Positions 16,379-27,386 of a stretch of 64,000 nucleotides of DNA are shown piece after piece. Origin of the DNA: Bacillus aquiflavi (lineage in GTDB: Bacteria > Bacillota > Bacilli > Bacillales > Cytobacillaceae); assembly GCF_019915265.1 (NCBI RefSeq), contig NZ_CP082780.1, positions 1,984,001-2,048,000 on the forward strand, in the 5' to 3' direction. Within the stretch, counting starts at the first letter, position 1, and each line of letters opens with the position of its first letter. Below the pieces are notes generated by a model that did no database searches, was not told where the DNA came from, and worked only from the letters and a program-made list of their open reading frames with translations. A program made the position numbers and the translations under genes.

Positions 16379-17271
16379 AATGCCGCAGTTTCTTTATGGA
16401 CATTTAGCAGTCGATGTAAACCTTTTATTTCGATTTCCGCTAATGCTGAAAACGTTTTTTTCCAGTTAAATTTAAATTCCGTTTCATCTAATGAGCATTG
16501 AATTGGAACGTCACATTTTATTTCAGCAAGCCTTCTACTTAAATACAACATTTCAATTTCTGCTTCAATTTTTGATTTTTGATTCTTTGTTAGTTTATCG
16601 ATGTTTTGTAAAACACCATCGACATTGTTAAATTCTTTTATTAATTTGAGCGCTGTCTTTTCACCGATTCCTTTCACTCCAGGATAATTATCACTCGGAT
16701 CACCCATAAAAGCTTTCACATCGATCAATTGCTTGGGAAAAATTCCCTTTTCTGTCATAAAAGTTTCCTTCGTATGAACGAGATAGTTTGCAAAGCCTTT
16801 TTTTAATAAAATAACGGATATATCGTCATCAATAAGTTGTAATATGTCTTGATCACCTGTTAAGATCGAGATCATTGCCTTATCACGGTGTTGATGAGCG
16901 ATTGTTCCGATACAATCGTCAGCTTCATAACCTTTCAAACCGATACTTGGTATGTCAAATGCCTCTACTACTTCTTTAGCAAGTTCAAATTGAGGAATTA
17001 ATTCGGCAGGAGGCTCTGATCGATTAGCCTTATATTGAGAATACATCTCTGTTCTGAACGTTTTGCTCCCCATGTCCCAACAAACAGCAACATGACTTGG
17101 CTGAAATGCAGAAACTGCTGACATGAAATGTTTTATAAAACCATAAACTCCGTTTGTCGGGATTCCCCTTGAATTAAACATAAATTGACCTGTCACAGCT
17201 GTCGCAAAATAAGCACGAAACAGTAATGCCATTCCATCAACAAGCATAAGTGACGGCTTTTTCGAATTCAC
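16363..17271 (-). CDS. ypcP: 5'-3' exonuclease YpcP (FEN-like)
   Basis: Stand-alone 5'-3' exonuclease/flap endonuclease of 302 residues, homologous to the N-terminal domain of DNA polymerase I, acting on Okazaki flaps and repair intermediates. Metal-binding acids: LMLVDGMALLFRAY at the start, CWDMGS, the helical-arch motif QYKANR, GYEADDCIGT, LTGDQDILQLI, and the helix-hairpin-helix DNYPGVKGIGEKTA. All active-site aspartates expected for the family are there. The frame begins at ATG 17271. Its neighbour sspL is convergent. Confidence 0.92.
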   Translation of the reverse strand: MNSKKPSLMLVDGMALLFRAYFATAVTGQFMFNSRGIPTNGVYGFIKHFMSAVSAFQPSHVAVCWDMGSKTFRTEMYSQYKANRSEPPAELIPQFELAKEVVEAFDIPSIGLKGYEADDCIGTIAHQHRDKAMISILTGDQDILQLIDDDISVILLKKGFANYLVHTKETFMTEKGIFPKQLIDVKAFMGDPSDNYPGVKGIGEKTALKLIKEFNNVDGVLQNIDKLTKNQKSKIEAEIEMLYLSRRLAEIKCDVPIQCSLDETEFKFNWKKTFSALAEIEIKGLHRLLNVHKETAALKKAD

Positions 17272-17466
17272 TATAAATGCCCCCAGACTGTTTATTTACT
17301 CTTCCATTATGAATTATAACATAATCATAACCCACCTTATGAAAAGGTGAGCTTACATTATGATGACGTTCACATTGCTCGGGTTCGCTTTTGCCTGTAC
17401 GCCTGCATATTTAACTTATATTTTTTATTTTTGTGTCACGAGACACGGTCTCCCGGAAAGATATTG

Positions 17467-18309
17467 TTAGTTTTCCCCTGTATTAATTTTGTTTTCATCA
17501 TAAGAAATCCAATCGCTGAAGCTGCCTGCATATAATTTTACATTTTGAAAACCGGCTAATTTTAGCGCAATAAAATTAGGGGTTGCGGTTACTCCTGAAC
17601 CACAGTAGACAACAATTGGCTTTTGTTTATCAATATTTTGAAACCTTTTTTCTTGTTCTGATTTACATTTAAAAAAGCCATTTTCAAAACCATCCAGCCA
17701 AAATTTATTAATAGCACCAGGAATATGACCAGCTTTTTTATCAATCGGTTCCTCAATGCCTAGAAATCTATTTCTTTCCCTTGAATCTATTAATACCGTT
17801 TCACTTTGTTCAGTAGAAACAATATCTTTTACTTCTTGATAAGAAGCTAGCATATTAGGAACGATATTTATTGTAAATGAAGCTTGTTCCGCTTTAGGAA
17901 TTTCTTCAGTCAAGACATAACCAGCTTCTTTCCAAGCGCAAAAACCTCCGTTTAAAATATACACTTTCGTATGTCCCATATATGTTAACAGCCACCAAAA
18001 CCGGCTTGCAAATGCCCCGGCGCCATCGTCATATACAATAACAGTTGTTTGATTCGTTATCCCCGCTGCTTCAAGCTTTTTCTTAAGCTGTTCCAACTCT
18101 GGCAAAGGATGACGTCCCCCATGCTCTTTTACAGGACCGGATAAATCTTCTTCAAGATGGAAATAGACGGCTCTTGGAATATGTCCATTATCATAAGCTT
18201 GTCTTCCTTCATCAGGATTAGCTAAATTAAAACGGCAATCAGCAATTTTTATCTTTGGATCAGCCAGCTGTTCCAATAGCCATTCTTTTTCAACGGTAAA
18301 GTGCTTCAT
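17467..18309 (-). CDS. Two-domain sulfurtransferase (rhodanese/3-mercaptopyruvate type)
   Basis: Cytoplasmic enzyme that moves sulfane sulfur from thiosulfate or 3-mercaptopyruvate to acceptors. 280 residues with two rhodanese domains: an inactive N-terminal one (about 1-135) and a catalytic C-terminal one with Cys236 in YCGSGVTAT. The CG-SG-T form of the loop is more typical of mercaptopyruvate than thiosulfate enzymes (inference). GHIPRAVYF and GHIPGAINK are the paired domain motifs. It is separated by one base from the end of a small cysteine-rich gene in the same direction. Confidence 0.9.
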   Translation of the reverse strand: MKHFTVEKEWLLEQLADPKIKIADCRFNLANPDEGRQAYDNGHIPRAVYFHLEEDLSGPVKEHGGRHPLPELEQLKKKLEAAGITNQTTVIVYDDGAGAFASRFWWLLTYMGHTKVYILNGGFCAWKEAGYVLTEEIPKAEQASFTINIVPNMLASYQEVKDIVSTEQSETVLIDSRERNRFLGIEEPIDKKAGHIPGAINKFWLDGFENGFFKCKSEQEKRFQNIDKQKPIVVYCGSGVTATPNFIALKLAGFQNVKLYAGSFSDWISYDENKINTGEN

Positions 18310-18310
18310 C

Positions 18311-18487
18311 TTACATACCCCTTTTCTCCATTAATTTCTTTACAGATCCCTTCGGAGTCCAACAGTTAAATTGATATTTTGGATTTGTCTCGTAGCGAAG
18401 ACGAGCACATTCATATTTCATCTTCGCCCCGATCCGTTGTGCTCTAAAATGAACACAAGAAGCACATGCATGAAACTTGTTTTTCAT
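18311..18487 (-). CDS. Small cysteine-rich protein (58 residues)
   Basis: Hand-translated 58-residue gene: MKNKFHACASCVHFRAQRIG, then AKMKYECARLRYETNPKYQF and NCWTPKGSVKKLMEKRGM. Four cysteines in the pattern C-x2-C ... C ... CW suggest a metal-binding knuckle. Start ATG at 18487 follows AAGGAG with a spacing of 11. It lies between dynA (stop-to-start gap 15) and the sulfurtransferase gene (gap one base), so all three are probably co-transcribed. I do not recognise a characterised family; a zinc-ribbon-like function, or sulfur or iron handling with the neighbouring sulfurtransferase, is speculation. Confidence 0.75.
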   Translation of the reverse strand: MKNKFHACASCVHFRAQRIGAKMKYECARLRYETNPKYQFNCWTPKGSVKKLMEKRGM

Positions 18488-18502
18488 AGAATGAAAGCTC
18501 CT

Positions 18503-21500
18503 TTATTGGCGAGATGTTAAAACTGTTTCCTTAATCTCTAGTAAACGCTCCACTGGGAAACCTTCTCCAAGTACGGTTAAAATACCTTCGTAAAATTCAC
18601 TAACTTGTTCATTGATATTTTGAAGAAAAGTTTCAAATTCCTTGTTAAGAAGATTTAAATAATGATCTTTCATTCGTTTACTTTCTAACTGTAAATACAT
18701 TTCTGCCGGCTCTTGTAATTGCCTTTCAAGCTCGTCGCTCATAAGCTGTTTTTCATTTTTCTCAAAAAATCCTTTAGGGGTTTTAAAATAAGATAATGCT
18801 TTTTTAAAGATAACTCTATCAGTCTTGATAAACGCTGATTCAAAGTCAATACTTTCTAACGAAGATGCTTCATATTGTGAAAAAGATAAATTATGATTAA
18901 TTTCCGCTATTTGTTTCGTTAACGTTTGCTGATACTCCCGCATGAGCTGATGAATAAATGCTTCCAAACGTAAAGTGGTCGCTCTCATTTCTTGAGCAAA
19001 ATCAAAACCGATAAATGATAGAAAATCTTCAAGTGCAGTTTGGACTGCTTTTTTCAAGTTACGGCCATCATCCTTTAATATTGATGGATTAAATGATTCT
19101 TTAAAAAAGTCACCAAAGCGGAAAAACACTCGCTGTTTGATATAATAAGCTAGCTCATCTGTTTCTTGTGTGAGTCGATTTTGCAAAAACAGTGAATTCT
19201 GTTCGTCAAGCAGCTTATTTATAAACACTTTCTCTTCCTTAATTAGGCGCCTTTTCTCTTCTTTCACTTCCTGGTCTTCATATGAAGAAGCGATCATATT
19301 ATCTAACAGCTCAACCGTTCTATCTATTTCCGCTTGTGCTGAAGAAATGGCAATATTCATTAAATCATTAGATAAGAATGAATAAAAAGCTTGCTCAAAC
19401 TGCTTCATCCTTGATAAATCTGTACTTTTTCCTGCTATTTTTTCCTCTAAAGCGAGCAGACTGGAAACCGGAAACAGGCTTGGTTTGCGAATCCCATAAG
19501 TCATTAACTGATTATTTACATAATCTATTACTGACTCCATTTCTTCTTCATTATTGGCAAGATCAATTGCGTTAATTATGAAAAACATTTTGTCCAATTC
19601 AAATGTATCTTTTACACGGCCTAATTGGATTAAAAATTCTCGATCAGCTTTTGAAAAGGCATGATTATAGTACGTTACAAAAAAGCAGGCATCTGATTTT
19701 TTTATATAGTCAAACGCTACCCCTGTATGGCGTGCATTAATCGAGTCAGCTCCGGGAGTATCAACTAAAGTGATTCCTTTCCGTGTTAACTCACAATCAT
19801 AATAAACTTCAATCCATTCTACTAGGCATGACTTTTCTTCCTTTGCAACGAATTCTTGGAATTGTTGCAAATCCACTTTTAGGACTTCCCCTAATAAATG
19901 ACGATACGACCGAAATCCGCTGTAAAATGCATGTAAAAACGCATAGTGTGTCTTCACTGACGAATCATAATCATTGGCATTGTTTAATACTTTTTCTATT
20001 TTCACAAAACAGCTATCTAAATCATTTGCCGCTAGATCAAAAGCTTTTAATGAGCGGGATACATCCTCATATAAAGCATCATGATCCTTTAGCTTTACAA
20101 GGGCTGTTCCGTTTGGATGTTCTTCGTCAACAGGCATAATTTTGTTAATTGTTGCAGTTGTTGGATTTGGAGAAACTGGCAGTAGCTTTTCACCGATTAA
20201 CGCGTTGGCAAAAGATGACTTTCCTGCACTAAATGCGCCAAAGAGAGCGACAGTAAATCCTTTACTTTTTAGACGATTCGCTTTCTCCTCTAATTGTGCT
20301 GCAATCTTTTTAAAGCCGGGGACATCTTGAATTTCCTTTGCTGTTAATTGTAATTGATTTAACACTTGTTTGACTTGGGCCTCATTCGTTTCGATTGTCG
20401 CTTTCGGTTCACTTATTTCTGTTTCTTTTTGCTCATTCACTTTATTTTTCATACTTTGTTTCTTTTTGTGTCCTGTTTGAACGTTAACCTCTTCCTGCTT
20501 TATTTCATCTAACAGTTCATTAACTGACGCTTGATCATCAGCTTCATTAAATTCGCCTCGTAAAAATTTCTCCATTTTTATTTTGATAGCAACAAGCTCT
20601 GCTTCAATTTCGTCAATTTGAGCTAATGCGTCAAATAATTTGTTAAGACGTTGTATTTCTCTATTTAATAACTGTTCTTGCTGTTCGTATTTATGTTTTA
20701 AAGCGCTAATTAGCTCTGTCCGTATATGAGACAATTCAGCTTTTGCTAATCGTTTCAGTTCGTTTGCAACATCATTCGTATAATTTAAGACGTAATCTCC
20801 TGAAAGCCTTGCCCCTGTTTTCACTATTTTTTCAAGAAATTCTTTATGAAACGTAAGTGAAAAACTTTGTGCCAGTGCTCCTAATTCAGCTCTATGAAGC
20901 TCGTATTTTTTTAACGTATTTAAAACATGTTCTTTTAAATGCCATTCAAGTTGCGACTTTACTTTTTCCGCTAAATCATCATAAAAAACATTTAATCTTT
21001 TTTCACGCTCAGCGGCATTTTTTTGCTTAGAGAAAAATAATCCTACTTTAAAGTCAGACTGACAAGCTTGTAAATAGTTTTCAGCCAACTCTCTCGTTTG
21101 ATATGGCATTAAGTATGCATTTTTTAAAATTTCATTCGTTTCTTTATCAAAATGGTCAACTCTGTTTTCTAACATCGACTGCAGCTCTTTAAGTTCTTTT
21201 TTTAAAGCTGGCAGTTGTTTTCTCACGTTATCCCGTTCAGTTTTTGATAAGTTCGCTAAAACTTGCTCCTGCTTATGCAAAAGCTTTTCATTTTGTTCTG
21301 AAAGATATTGTAAATGTTCTTCAGTAAGCTTTTTTAACGAGTAGTACACACTTTTTGGCAACAACTCTCCCCTTATGTTAATTTTCTCCTGAATAAATTG
21401 CTGCAATTCAGAAAATTGGTTAAGCGGGTGATTTTCATCTTTTAATGATGTATAAAAGATTTTTTCCGGCTCTACTCCCCACGAAGCAAATGAATTTTTT

Positions 21501-22162
21501 ACACCTGCTTGAAAGCTTTCAAAACTTAATTCCTCTTCACGATGCTTATCAATTTGATTAATGATTAAATATAAATCTTTTCCAGCGCTCGTCAATTCTT
21601 TCGTAAACAAAAAATTCAATTCTGATTGAACATGATTATAATCCATTACATAAAATACAAGATCCGCTAAATGCAAAGCAGACTCGGTTGCAATTCGATG
21701 GGCATCATCAGTTGAATCAATCCCAGGTGTATCTAATATCACTGTTCCCTTCGGAAGGTTAGAATGTGAATAGCTAATTTCAATTGATTTGATTTGATCT
21801 CCATCTTTACAATAAGACTTCACTTCATCGTAATCGTATGGAGCAGGATAAAGACTGGGTTTATCGTGATGGAAATACACTTTTGCATAGTCGTCTCCCG
21901 CTTTTACTTTTACTAGATTGGCACTTGTAGGAATTGGACTTGACGGAAGTAAATTTCCGCCAGTTAACTTATTAATCATACTTGATTTTCCAGCTGAAAA
22001 ATGACCGCAAAAAGCGATTGAAAATTCTCCTTCATGTAGCTTTAAAGCTAGTTGTGCACTTTTTTCACGAACTTCCTTATCACCAGCTTTCTGAAATAAT
22101 GTGTGCAACGCAGTTACTTTTGTTAATAAACTTGTATTTTGTTGTTCTATTGTTTGAACCAT
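18503..22162 (-). CDS. dynA: Double dynamin-like GTPase DynA
   Basis: A very large membrane-remodelling GTPase, 1219 residues, made of two fused dynamin-like units as in B. subtilis DynA (YpbR). The first G1 loop is GHFSAGKSS at 53-61, with switch TSAN and G3 DTPGID; the second is GAFSAGKSS near residue 645, with G3 DTPGADS. Long helical regions follow each GTPase core. DynA tethers and fuses membranes, patches damage and helps resist phage and pore-forming agents. The ATG start has a weak ribosome site (AAGGGGA). Downstream are the Cys-rich and sulfurtransferase genes. Confidence 0.95.
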   Translation of the reverse strand: MVQTIEQQNTSLLTKVTALHTLFQKAGDKEVREKSAQLALKLHEGEFSIAFCGHFSAGKSSMINKLTGGNLLPSSPIPTSANLVKVKAGDDYAKVYFHHDKPSLYPAPYDYDEVKSYCKDGDQIKSIEISYSHSNLPKGTVILDTPGIDSTDDAHRIATESALHLADLVFYVMDYNHVQSELNFLFTKELTSAGKDLYLIINQIDKHREEELSFESFQAGVKNSFASWGVEPEKIFYTSLKDENHPLNQFSELQQFIQEKINIRGELLPKSVYYSLKKLTEEHLQYLSEQNEKLLHKQEQVLANLSKTERDNVRKQLPALKKELKELQSMLENRVDHFDKETNEILKNAYLMPYQTRELAENYLQACQSDFKVGLFFSKQKNAAEREKRLNVFYDDLAEKVKSQLEWHLKEHVLNTLKKYELHRAELGALAQSFSLTFHKEFLEKIVKTGARLSGDYVLNYTNDVANELKRLAKAELSHIRTELISALKHKYEQQEQLLNREIQRLNKLFDALAQIDEIEAELVAIKIKMEKFLRGEFNEADDQASVNELLDEIKQEEVNVQTGHKKKQSMKNKVNEQKETEISEPKATIETNEAQVKQVLNQLQLTAKEIQDVPGFKKIAAQLEEKANRLKSKGFTVALFGAFSAGKSSFANALIGEKLLPVSPNPTTATINKIMPVDEEHPNGTALVKLKDHDALYEDVSRSLKAFDLAANDLDSCFVKIEKVLNNANDYDSSVKTHYAFLHAFYSGFRSYRHLLGEVLKVDLQQFQEFVAKEEKSCLVEWIEVYYDCELTRKGITLVDTPGADSINARHTGVAFDYIKKSDACFFVTYYNHAFSKADREFLIQLGRVKDTFELDKMFFIINAIDLANNEEEMESVIDYVNNQLMTYGIRKPSLFPVSSLLALEEKIAGKSTDLSRMKQFEQAFYSFLSNDLMNIAISSAQAEIDRTVELLDNMIASSYEDQEVKEEKRRLIKEEKVFINKLLDEQNSLFLQNRLTQETDELAYYIKQRVFFRFGDFFKESFNPSILKDDGRNLKKAVQTALEDFLSFIGFDFAQEMRATTLRLEAFIHQLMREYQQTLTKQIAEINHNLSFSQYEASSLESIDFESAFIKTDRVIFKKALSYFKTPKGFFEKNEKQLMSDELERQLQEPAEMYLQLESKRMKDHYLNLLNKEFETFLQNINEQVSEFYEGILTVLGEGFPVERLLEIKETVLTSRQ

Positions 22163-22290
22163 GAATAAAAATCCCCTTACTATTTATCGATGTCTTTATT
22201 TTAAACGATTTTTAAAACTTTTCCTATCATTAGGATGATGAAAACATCGGAAAAAGCAAGATACTTCTGCATAAATATCTAAAATTATAC

Positions 22291-22346
22291 AAAAAGGGAA
22301 TTATCTAATAAGTCTGTTGATAACTTATCGGACAATTCCTCTTTTT
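22291..22346. terminator. Terminator between the 43-residue gene and dynA
   Basis: GGAATT-TC-ATAAGT pairs with ACTTAT-GA-AATTCC with T-rich tails on both strands. Leftward it would end the small Fur-regulated unit before dynA. Confidence 0.7.
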
Positions 22347-22443
22347 GAGACCTGAATATTGACTTATTGGCTCGTTGCGCACAATTCGAATCTTTAGGCA
22401 TATTTAAAAAGTAAGATTTTAATGCAGCTTTCCCTAAGGTTAT

Positions 22444-22457
22444 TGAAAGCGTTTGCA
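22444..22457. promoter_or_regulatory. Possible catabolite-response element (cre)
   Basis: TGAAAGCGTTTGCA differs from the CcpA consensus TGWNANCGNTNWCA at one position. It lies between dynA and the small gene; no clear target promoter. Confidence 0.35.
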
Positions 22458-22480
22458 TTCAGGGTAAATAAGTTGAAACA

Positions 22481-22612
22481 TTATTTACGATTTAAATCAA
22501 GCTTATTTTCGTCGTGTTGCTCAATAGGGCACGGCTGTAATACGTGATTTAATATATATTTAGTTACAAAGATATAAGTCATTGCTATAAAAGAAATGAA
22601 TAACCAAATCAT
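22481..22612 (-). CDS. Putative iron-regulated 43-residue membrane protein
   Basis: Hand-translated small gene: MIWLFISFIAMTYIFVTKYI is a single hydrophobic N-terminal helix, followed by LNHVLQPCPIEQHDENKLDL and NRK, a polar tail with one cysteine and two histidines. The ATG follows AAGGAAGGTG. A strong promoter with two Fur-box-like sequences lies just upstream (22643-22691), and a terminator follows (22291-22346), so it is a self-contained unit. Fur-repressed small proteins are known in Bacillus (for example FbpA/B/C), but I recognise no relative of this one. Function unknown; a role in iron limitation is inferred only from the sites. Confidence 0.6.
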   Translation of the reverse strand: MIWLFISFIAMTYIFVTKYILNHVLQPCPIEQHDENKLDLNRK

Positions 22613-22642
22613 ATGTAACACCTTCCTTCGATGAAATGATAT

Positions 22643-22691
22643 TGAGAATTATTTTCACTTATATCATACCATGATCGAGAATGATTTTCAA
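22643..22691 (-). promoter_or_regulatory. Promoter with two Fur boxes
   Basis: Read leftward: -35 TTGAAA (22691-22686), 17-base spacer, -10 TATGAT (22668-22663). TGAAAATCATTCTCG (22690-22676) covers the -35 and spacer; TGAAAATAATTCTCA (22657-22643) covers the start point. They match the 7-1-7 Fur consensus TGATAATnATTATCA at 11 and 12 of 14 positions. Iron-loaded Fur should block the promoter. Confidence 0.65.
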
Positions 22692-22707
22692 TCCGTTCAT
22701 TAATTTG

Positions 22708-23271
22708 TCACAGTCTTTTGGAAAGGCGCGGTATAAATCGGCGTGACTCGTGAAAAGCAGAACGATATTCGGTTAATTCCGTTAACGCCTGTTCTTCTAC
22801 AGAAATTCGAATTGAAAGTATTATCGCGTTCATGAGTGAAAACACTACCGCAGTTATATATGCTTGAAATAAAAAGGGAATGATGAGCAATTCTAAAGTA
22901 ACGACAACATAATTAGGGTGCTTCATAAAACGGTACGGACCTTTGATCACAATATTTGCCTTCGGTTGGACAATTATTTTTGTATTCCAATACTTCCCTA
23001 GTGATGTAAGTGCCCACAATCTCAATACTTGCGTAAGGGAAAATAAAATTAACAACAGTTGCCAAATAGGCGAAATTGTTGTTTCAAGTACTTGAACTTC
23101 AACAATTAGAGAGATAAAAAAGAATACATGCATCATGACCAGAAGTAAGTAATGATCTTCGCCAAATTCTAAAGCGCCTTGCTGTTTCATCCACTTTTCA
23201 TTTCGCTTAGCAATCAATAGCTCACTAAGCCGTTGCAGTATAATAAACAGCAGGAACAAAAATAGTGCCAA
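22708..23271 (-). CDS. bpsB: Isoprenylcysteine methyltransferase-family protein BpsB (alkylpyrone O-methyltransferase)
   Basis: Membrane-embedded S-adenosylmethionine-dependent methyltransferase of 187 residues with four to five hydrophobic segments. It has the ICMT-family C-terminal core GPYRFMKHPNYVVVTLELL, where the PYR-x-x-RHPNY-type motif binds the cofactor. In B. subtilis, BpsB (YpbQ) methylates the triketide pyrones made by BpsA. The two genes are exactly adjacent here (stop of bpsA next to the start codon of bpsB), supporting the same pathway. Confidence 0.9.
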   Translation of the reverse strand: MALFLFLLFIILQRLSELLIAKRNEKWMKQQGALEFGEDHYLLLVMMHVFFFISLIVEVQVLETTISPIWQLLLILFSLTQVLRLWALTSLGKYWNTKIIVQPKANIVIKGPYRFMKHPNYVVVTLELLIIPFLFQAYITAVVFSLMNAIILSIRISVEEQALTELTEYRSAFHESRRFIPRLSKRL

Positions 23272-24363
23272 TTACCTTCCCCACCTTAACAATAAAGATT
23301 CGGAGCTAAACCCTGGACCAAGGGAGAGAGCAAGGCCGTACTCCCCTTCTTTGTGATTGAGCCTCATAAAACGATTTAATACGTAAAGAATTGTCGCAGA
23401 TGACATATTGCCGTATTGCCGTAAAATATTAAAACTAATATTTACCATCTCTTGTGGAATATTTAAAGCATGAACGTAAGCTTCTAATATTTTTTTCCCG
23501 CCAGGATGAACGATAAAATGATTCATTTGCTTCATTTGCAAATTATTTTTTTGTAAAAAAGAATCAACATTTGGCTTTAACCAATTCGTAATAATGGTTG
23601 GAATACTTTTAGAAAATACAACATATAATCCTTCATCCTTGACATCCCATCCCATGACATTTAACGAATCTCGTTTTGTAATTGATTCCGTTGCCAAAAT
23701 TTTCGGATATAAAATTTGTTGGAAATGTTTATCATCAAATGCCTCATCACCGCACAAAAGAGCACATGCTACTCCATCTGCAAATAGGCTTGTCCCGATT
23801 AAATTGCTTTTCGTACGATCATTGTGCTGAAACGTTAAGCTACATAATTCAATACATAGAACGAGTACCTTTGCTTTTGGAAAAGCTAGACAGAATTCAT
23901 ATGCCCGTGAAAGGCCTGCTGCTCCACCAGCGCAGCCAAGACCCCAAATTGGAATCCTTTTTACACTTTCTTTAAAAGGAAGAATATTCATAATTCTTGC
24001 TTCAATGCTTGGAGTCGCAATGCCTGAGCTTGAAATAGTAAAGATCGCATCAATTTCATCGTAGGGAACTCGGGTTTTAATATAGGCTTTCTCACCTAAA
24101 CATTTTTGAATTGCTTCTGTTCCTAATTGCACTGCCCCTTCAATATATGCCTTATTTTTTTCAGCTAAGCCATGCTTTTGACGAAACCAGTCAATCCCTT
24201 TAATAAAATGACTTTTTTCAATTTGGCCATTTTGAAACACTTGTAGCAGTCTATCGATGTCCCGAAAAGAACCTGAAAATAACTGTTTGGCAAATTGAAT
24301 CGCTGTTTCTTGATCAATTTCATATGGAGGCACAGCTTCAGCAACAGAAACAATTGTAGGCAT
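23272..24363 (-). CDS. bpsA: Type III polyketide synthase BpsA (chalcone synthase-like)
   Basis: Homodimeric ketosynthase of 363 residues that condenses malonyl-CoA onto long-chain acyl-CoA starters to give alkylpyrones. Nucleophile Cys144 lies in WGLGCAGGAAGLSRA, the catalytic histidine in FIVHPGGKKILE, and the asparagine in RQYGNMSSAT; the final loop LGPGFSSE is intact. The ATG start follows AGGAGAG. Product assignment rests on its B. subtilis homologue and on the neighbouring methyltransferase gene. No regulatory site could be assigned upstream. Confidence 0.94.
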   Translation of the reverse strand: MPTIVSVAEAVPPYEIDQETAIQFAKQLFSGSFRDIDRLLQVFQNGQIEKSHFIKGIDWFRQKHGLAEKNKAYIEGAVQLGTEAIQKCLGEKAYIKTRVPYDEIDAIFTISSSGIATPSIEARIMNILPFKESVKRIPIWGLGCAGGAAGLSRAYEFCLAFPKAKVLVLCIELCSLTFQHNDRTKSNLIGTSLFADGVACALLCGDEAFDDKHFQQILYPKILATESITKRDSLNVMGWDVKDEGLYVVFSKSIPTIITNWLKPNVDSFLQKNNLQMKQMNHFIVHPGGKKILEAYVHALNIPQEMVNISFNILRQYGNMSSATILYVLNRFMRLNHKEGEYGLALSLGPGFSSESLLLRWGR

Positions 24364-24453
24364 ATTTTTCTCTCCTTATATTTTTACCTTAATATTTACA
24401 TTTATCGCTACTTTATACATAAAATCGTTCTAATAAAGTATGTAAAATATACT

Positions 24454-24489
24454 AAAAAACCACCTCTTTATTTAAAAAGAAGTGGTTTT
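24454..24489 (-). terminator. Terminator of the xpt-pbuX operon
   Basis: Read leftward, AAAACCACTTCTTT pairs with AAAGAGGTGGTTTT and ends in T residues. It follows pbuX by about 150 bases, with a copy of the dispersed repeat in between. Confidence 0.75.
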
Positions 24490-24490
24490 A

Positions 24491-24596
24491 GGCTGTTGAC
24501 AAACGCACGAATTCATTATAACTTGGCACTTTGTTGAAAGCTGATGAACGACTTGTTCTATTACTTAGCGCCTTTACTGACAAGTGTTTTCAACCA
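24491..24596 (+). repeat. Dispersed palindromic-ended repeat, copy A
   Basis: Begins CTGTTGACAAACGCACGAAT and ends ACTGACAAGTGTTTTCAACC, with an inner GAAAGCTGATGAACGACTTG. It is about 106 bp and clearly related to 40301-40422 (same direction) and 32315-32424 (opposite direction). All copies are intergenic. This copy lies between pbuX and its terminator. Confidence 0.75.
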
Positions 24597-24642
24597 ATTT
24601 GATGAAATGAAATTTTTGTTAAACCTATCCTTACACTTTAGA

Positions 24643-26712
<2,070 letters not shown>

Positions 26713-26759
26713 AATATGAAATTAACATGGATGTATTATAGCTTATTTTTATGAATAAA

Positions 26760-27206
26760 GCGAGTTTTTCACGTATCTACTTTTGCTCTAACTCATTCGG
26801 GTCAAACTGCAGTCCTGCGCGGCTTCAATTAAAAGAACCTTTTTAATGATCTGGAACGAGAAAAAAATCTTGCTTCCTTTTTCGACTTAGATCATTCAGG
26901 AGGGAGACAAACCAATAAATCAACAAAGTTATATGTTAATAAGTGTGAGTTTATATTTTTGCTTAATCGAAATTCCTTTAAAAAACTTACTTTACCCTCA
27001 AAAGCTTCACATATTTTTCACAATTATCCGTCAGAATATGCGTTAATTTTTACTGATTTATCAATTTTACACTATTACCATAGTTGTAAAATGAGGTATG
27101 AAATATTTGTGAAATCCCCAAAACTCGATAGAATTCTTGAAAATGTTTTGTATTATGAAAGTGTATTCATAAGTTTTTTTCAGATAGATGAGGGGAGTGA
27201 GGGAGG
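26760..27206. other. Intergenic region upstream of the ba3 oxidase genes
   Basis: Contains a potential stem-loop AATGATCT/AGATCATT (about 26844-26896) with inner CGAGAAAAA/TTTTTCG, and repeated TGTGAAAT-like sequences: TTGTGAAAAATATGTGAAG read leftward near 27008-27028, and TTTGTGAAATC near 27105. Such sequences resemble ResD or Fnr sites, which would suit an oxidase operon. No convincing gene; a 102-codon frame from 26959 overlaps the oxidase start and has no coding character. Confidence 0.4.
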
Positions 27207-27362
27207 ATGGCGAAAACGGAACTCGATCGTAAATCGAACATTGAGGTTGAAGACGATTCTTCTTTAAAAGGGACTTTAGTTTCCGTTTTCTTTGTAGGAT
27301 TATTTATTGTTGTTACTACTTGGGTAAGCGTTTATTTCGTATTCTTAGATCGTTTTTTTTAA
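27207..27362 (+). CDS. cbaD: Cytochrome c oxidase subunit 2A (ba3 type)
   Basis: A 51-residue single-helix membrane protein: polar N-terminus (MAKTELDRKS, NIEVEDDSSL), then KGTLVSVFFVGLFIVVTTWV and SVYFVFLDRFF. Position, size and the GTL-SV-F-VG pattern match subunit IIa of ba3 oxidases, which supplies the helix missing from the short subunit II. The ATG follows GGGAGG closely. It starts the three-gene oxidase operon, 24 bases before subunit II. It is too short to be found by ordinary length cut-offs. Confidence 0.87.
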   Translation: MAKTELDRKSNIEVEDDSSLKGTLVSVFFVGLFIVVTTWVSVYFVFLDRFF

Positions 27363-27386
27363 GAATTAAAAGGGGGAAAAAAAGCC

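Noticed and set aside
17347-17535. Rightward 62-codon frame between ypcP and the sulfurtransferase gene
   Set aside because: Overlaps the sulfurtransferase C-terminus antisense and lacks a ribosome site.
26959-27267. Rightward frame of 102 codons upstream of the oxidase
   Set aside because: It runs into the cbaD gene in another frame, has no ribosome site and non-gene-like composition; cbaD has motif, ribosome site and context.
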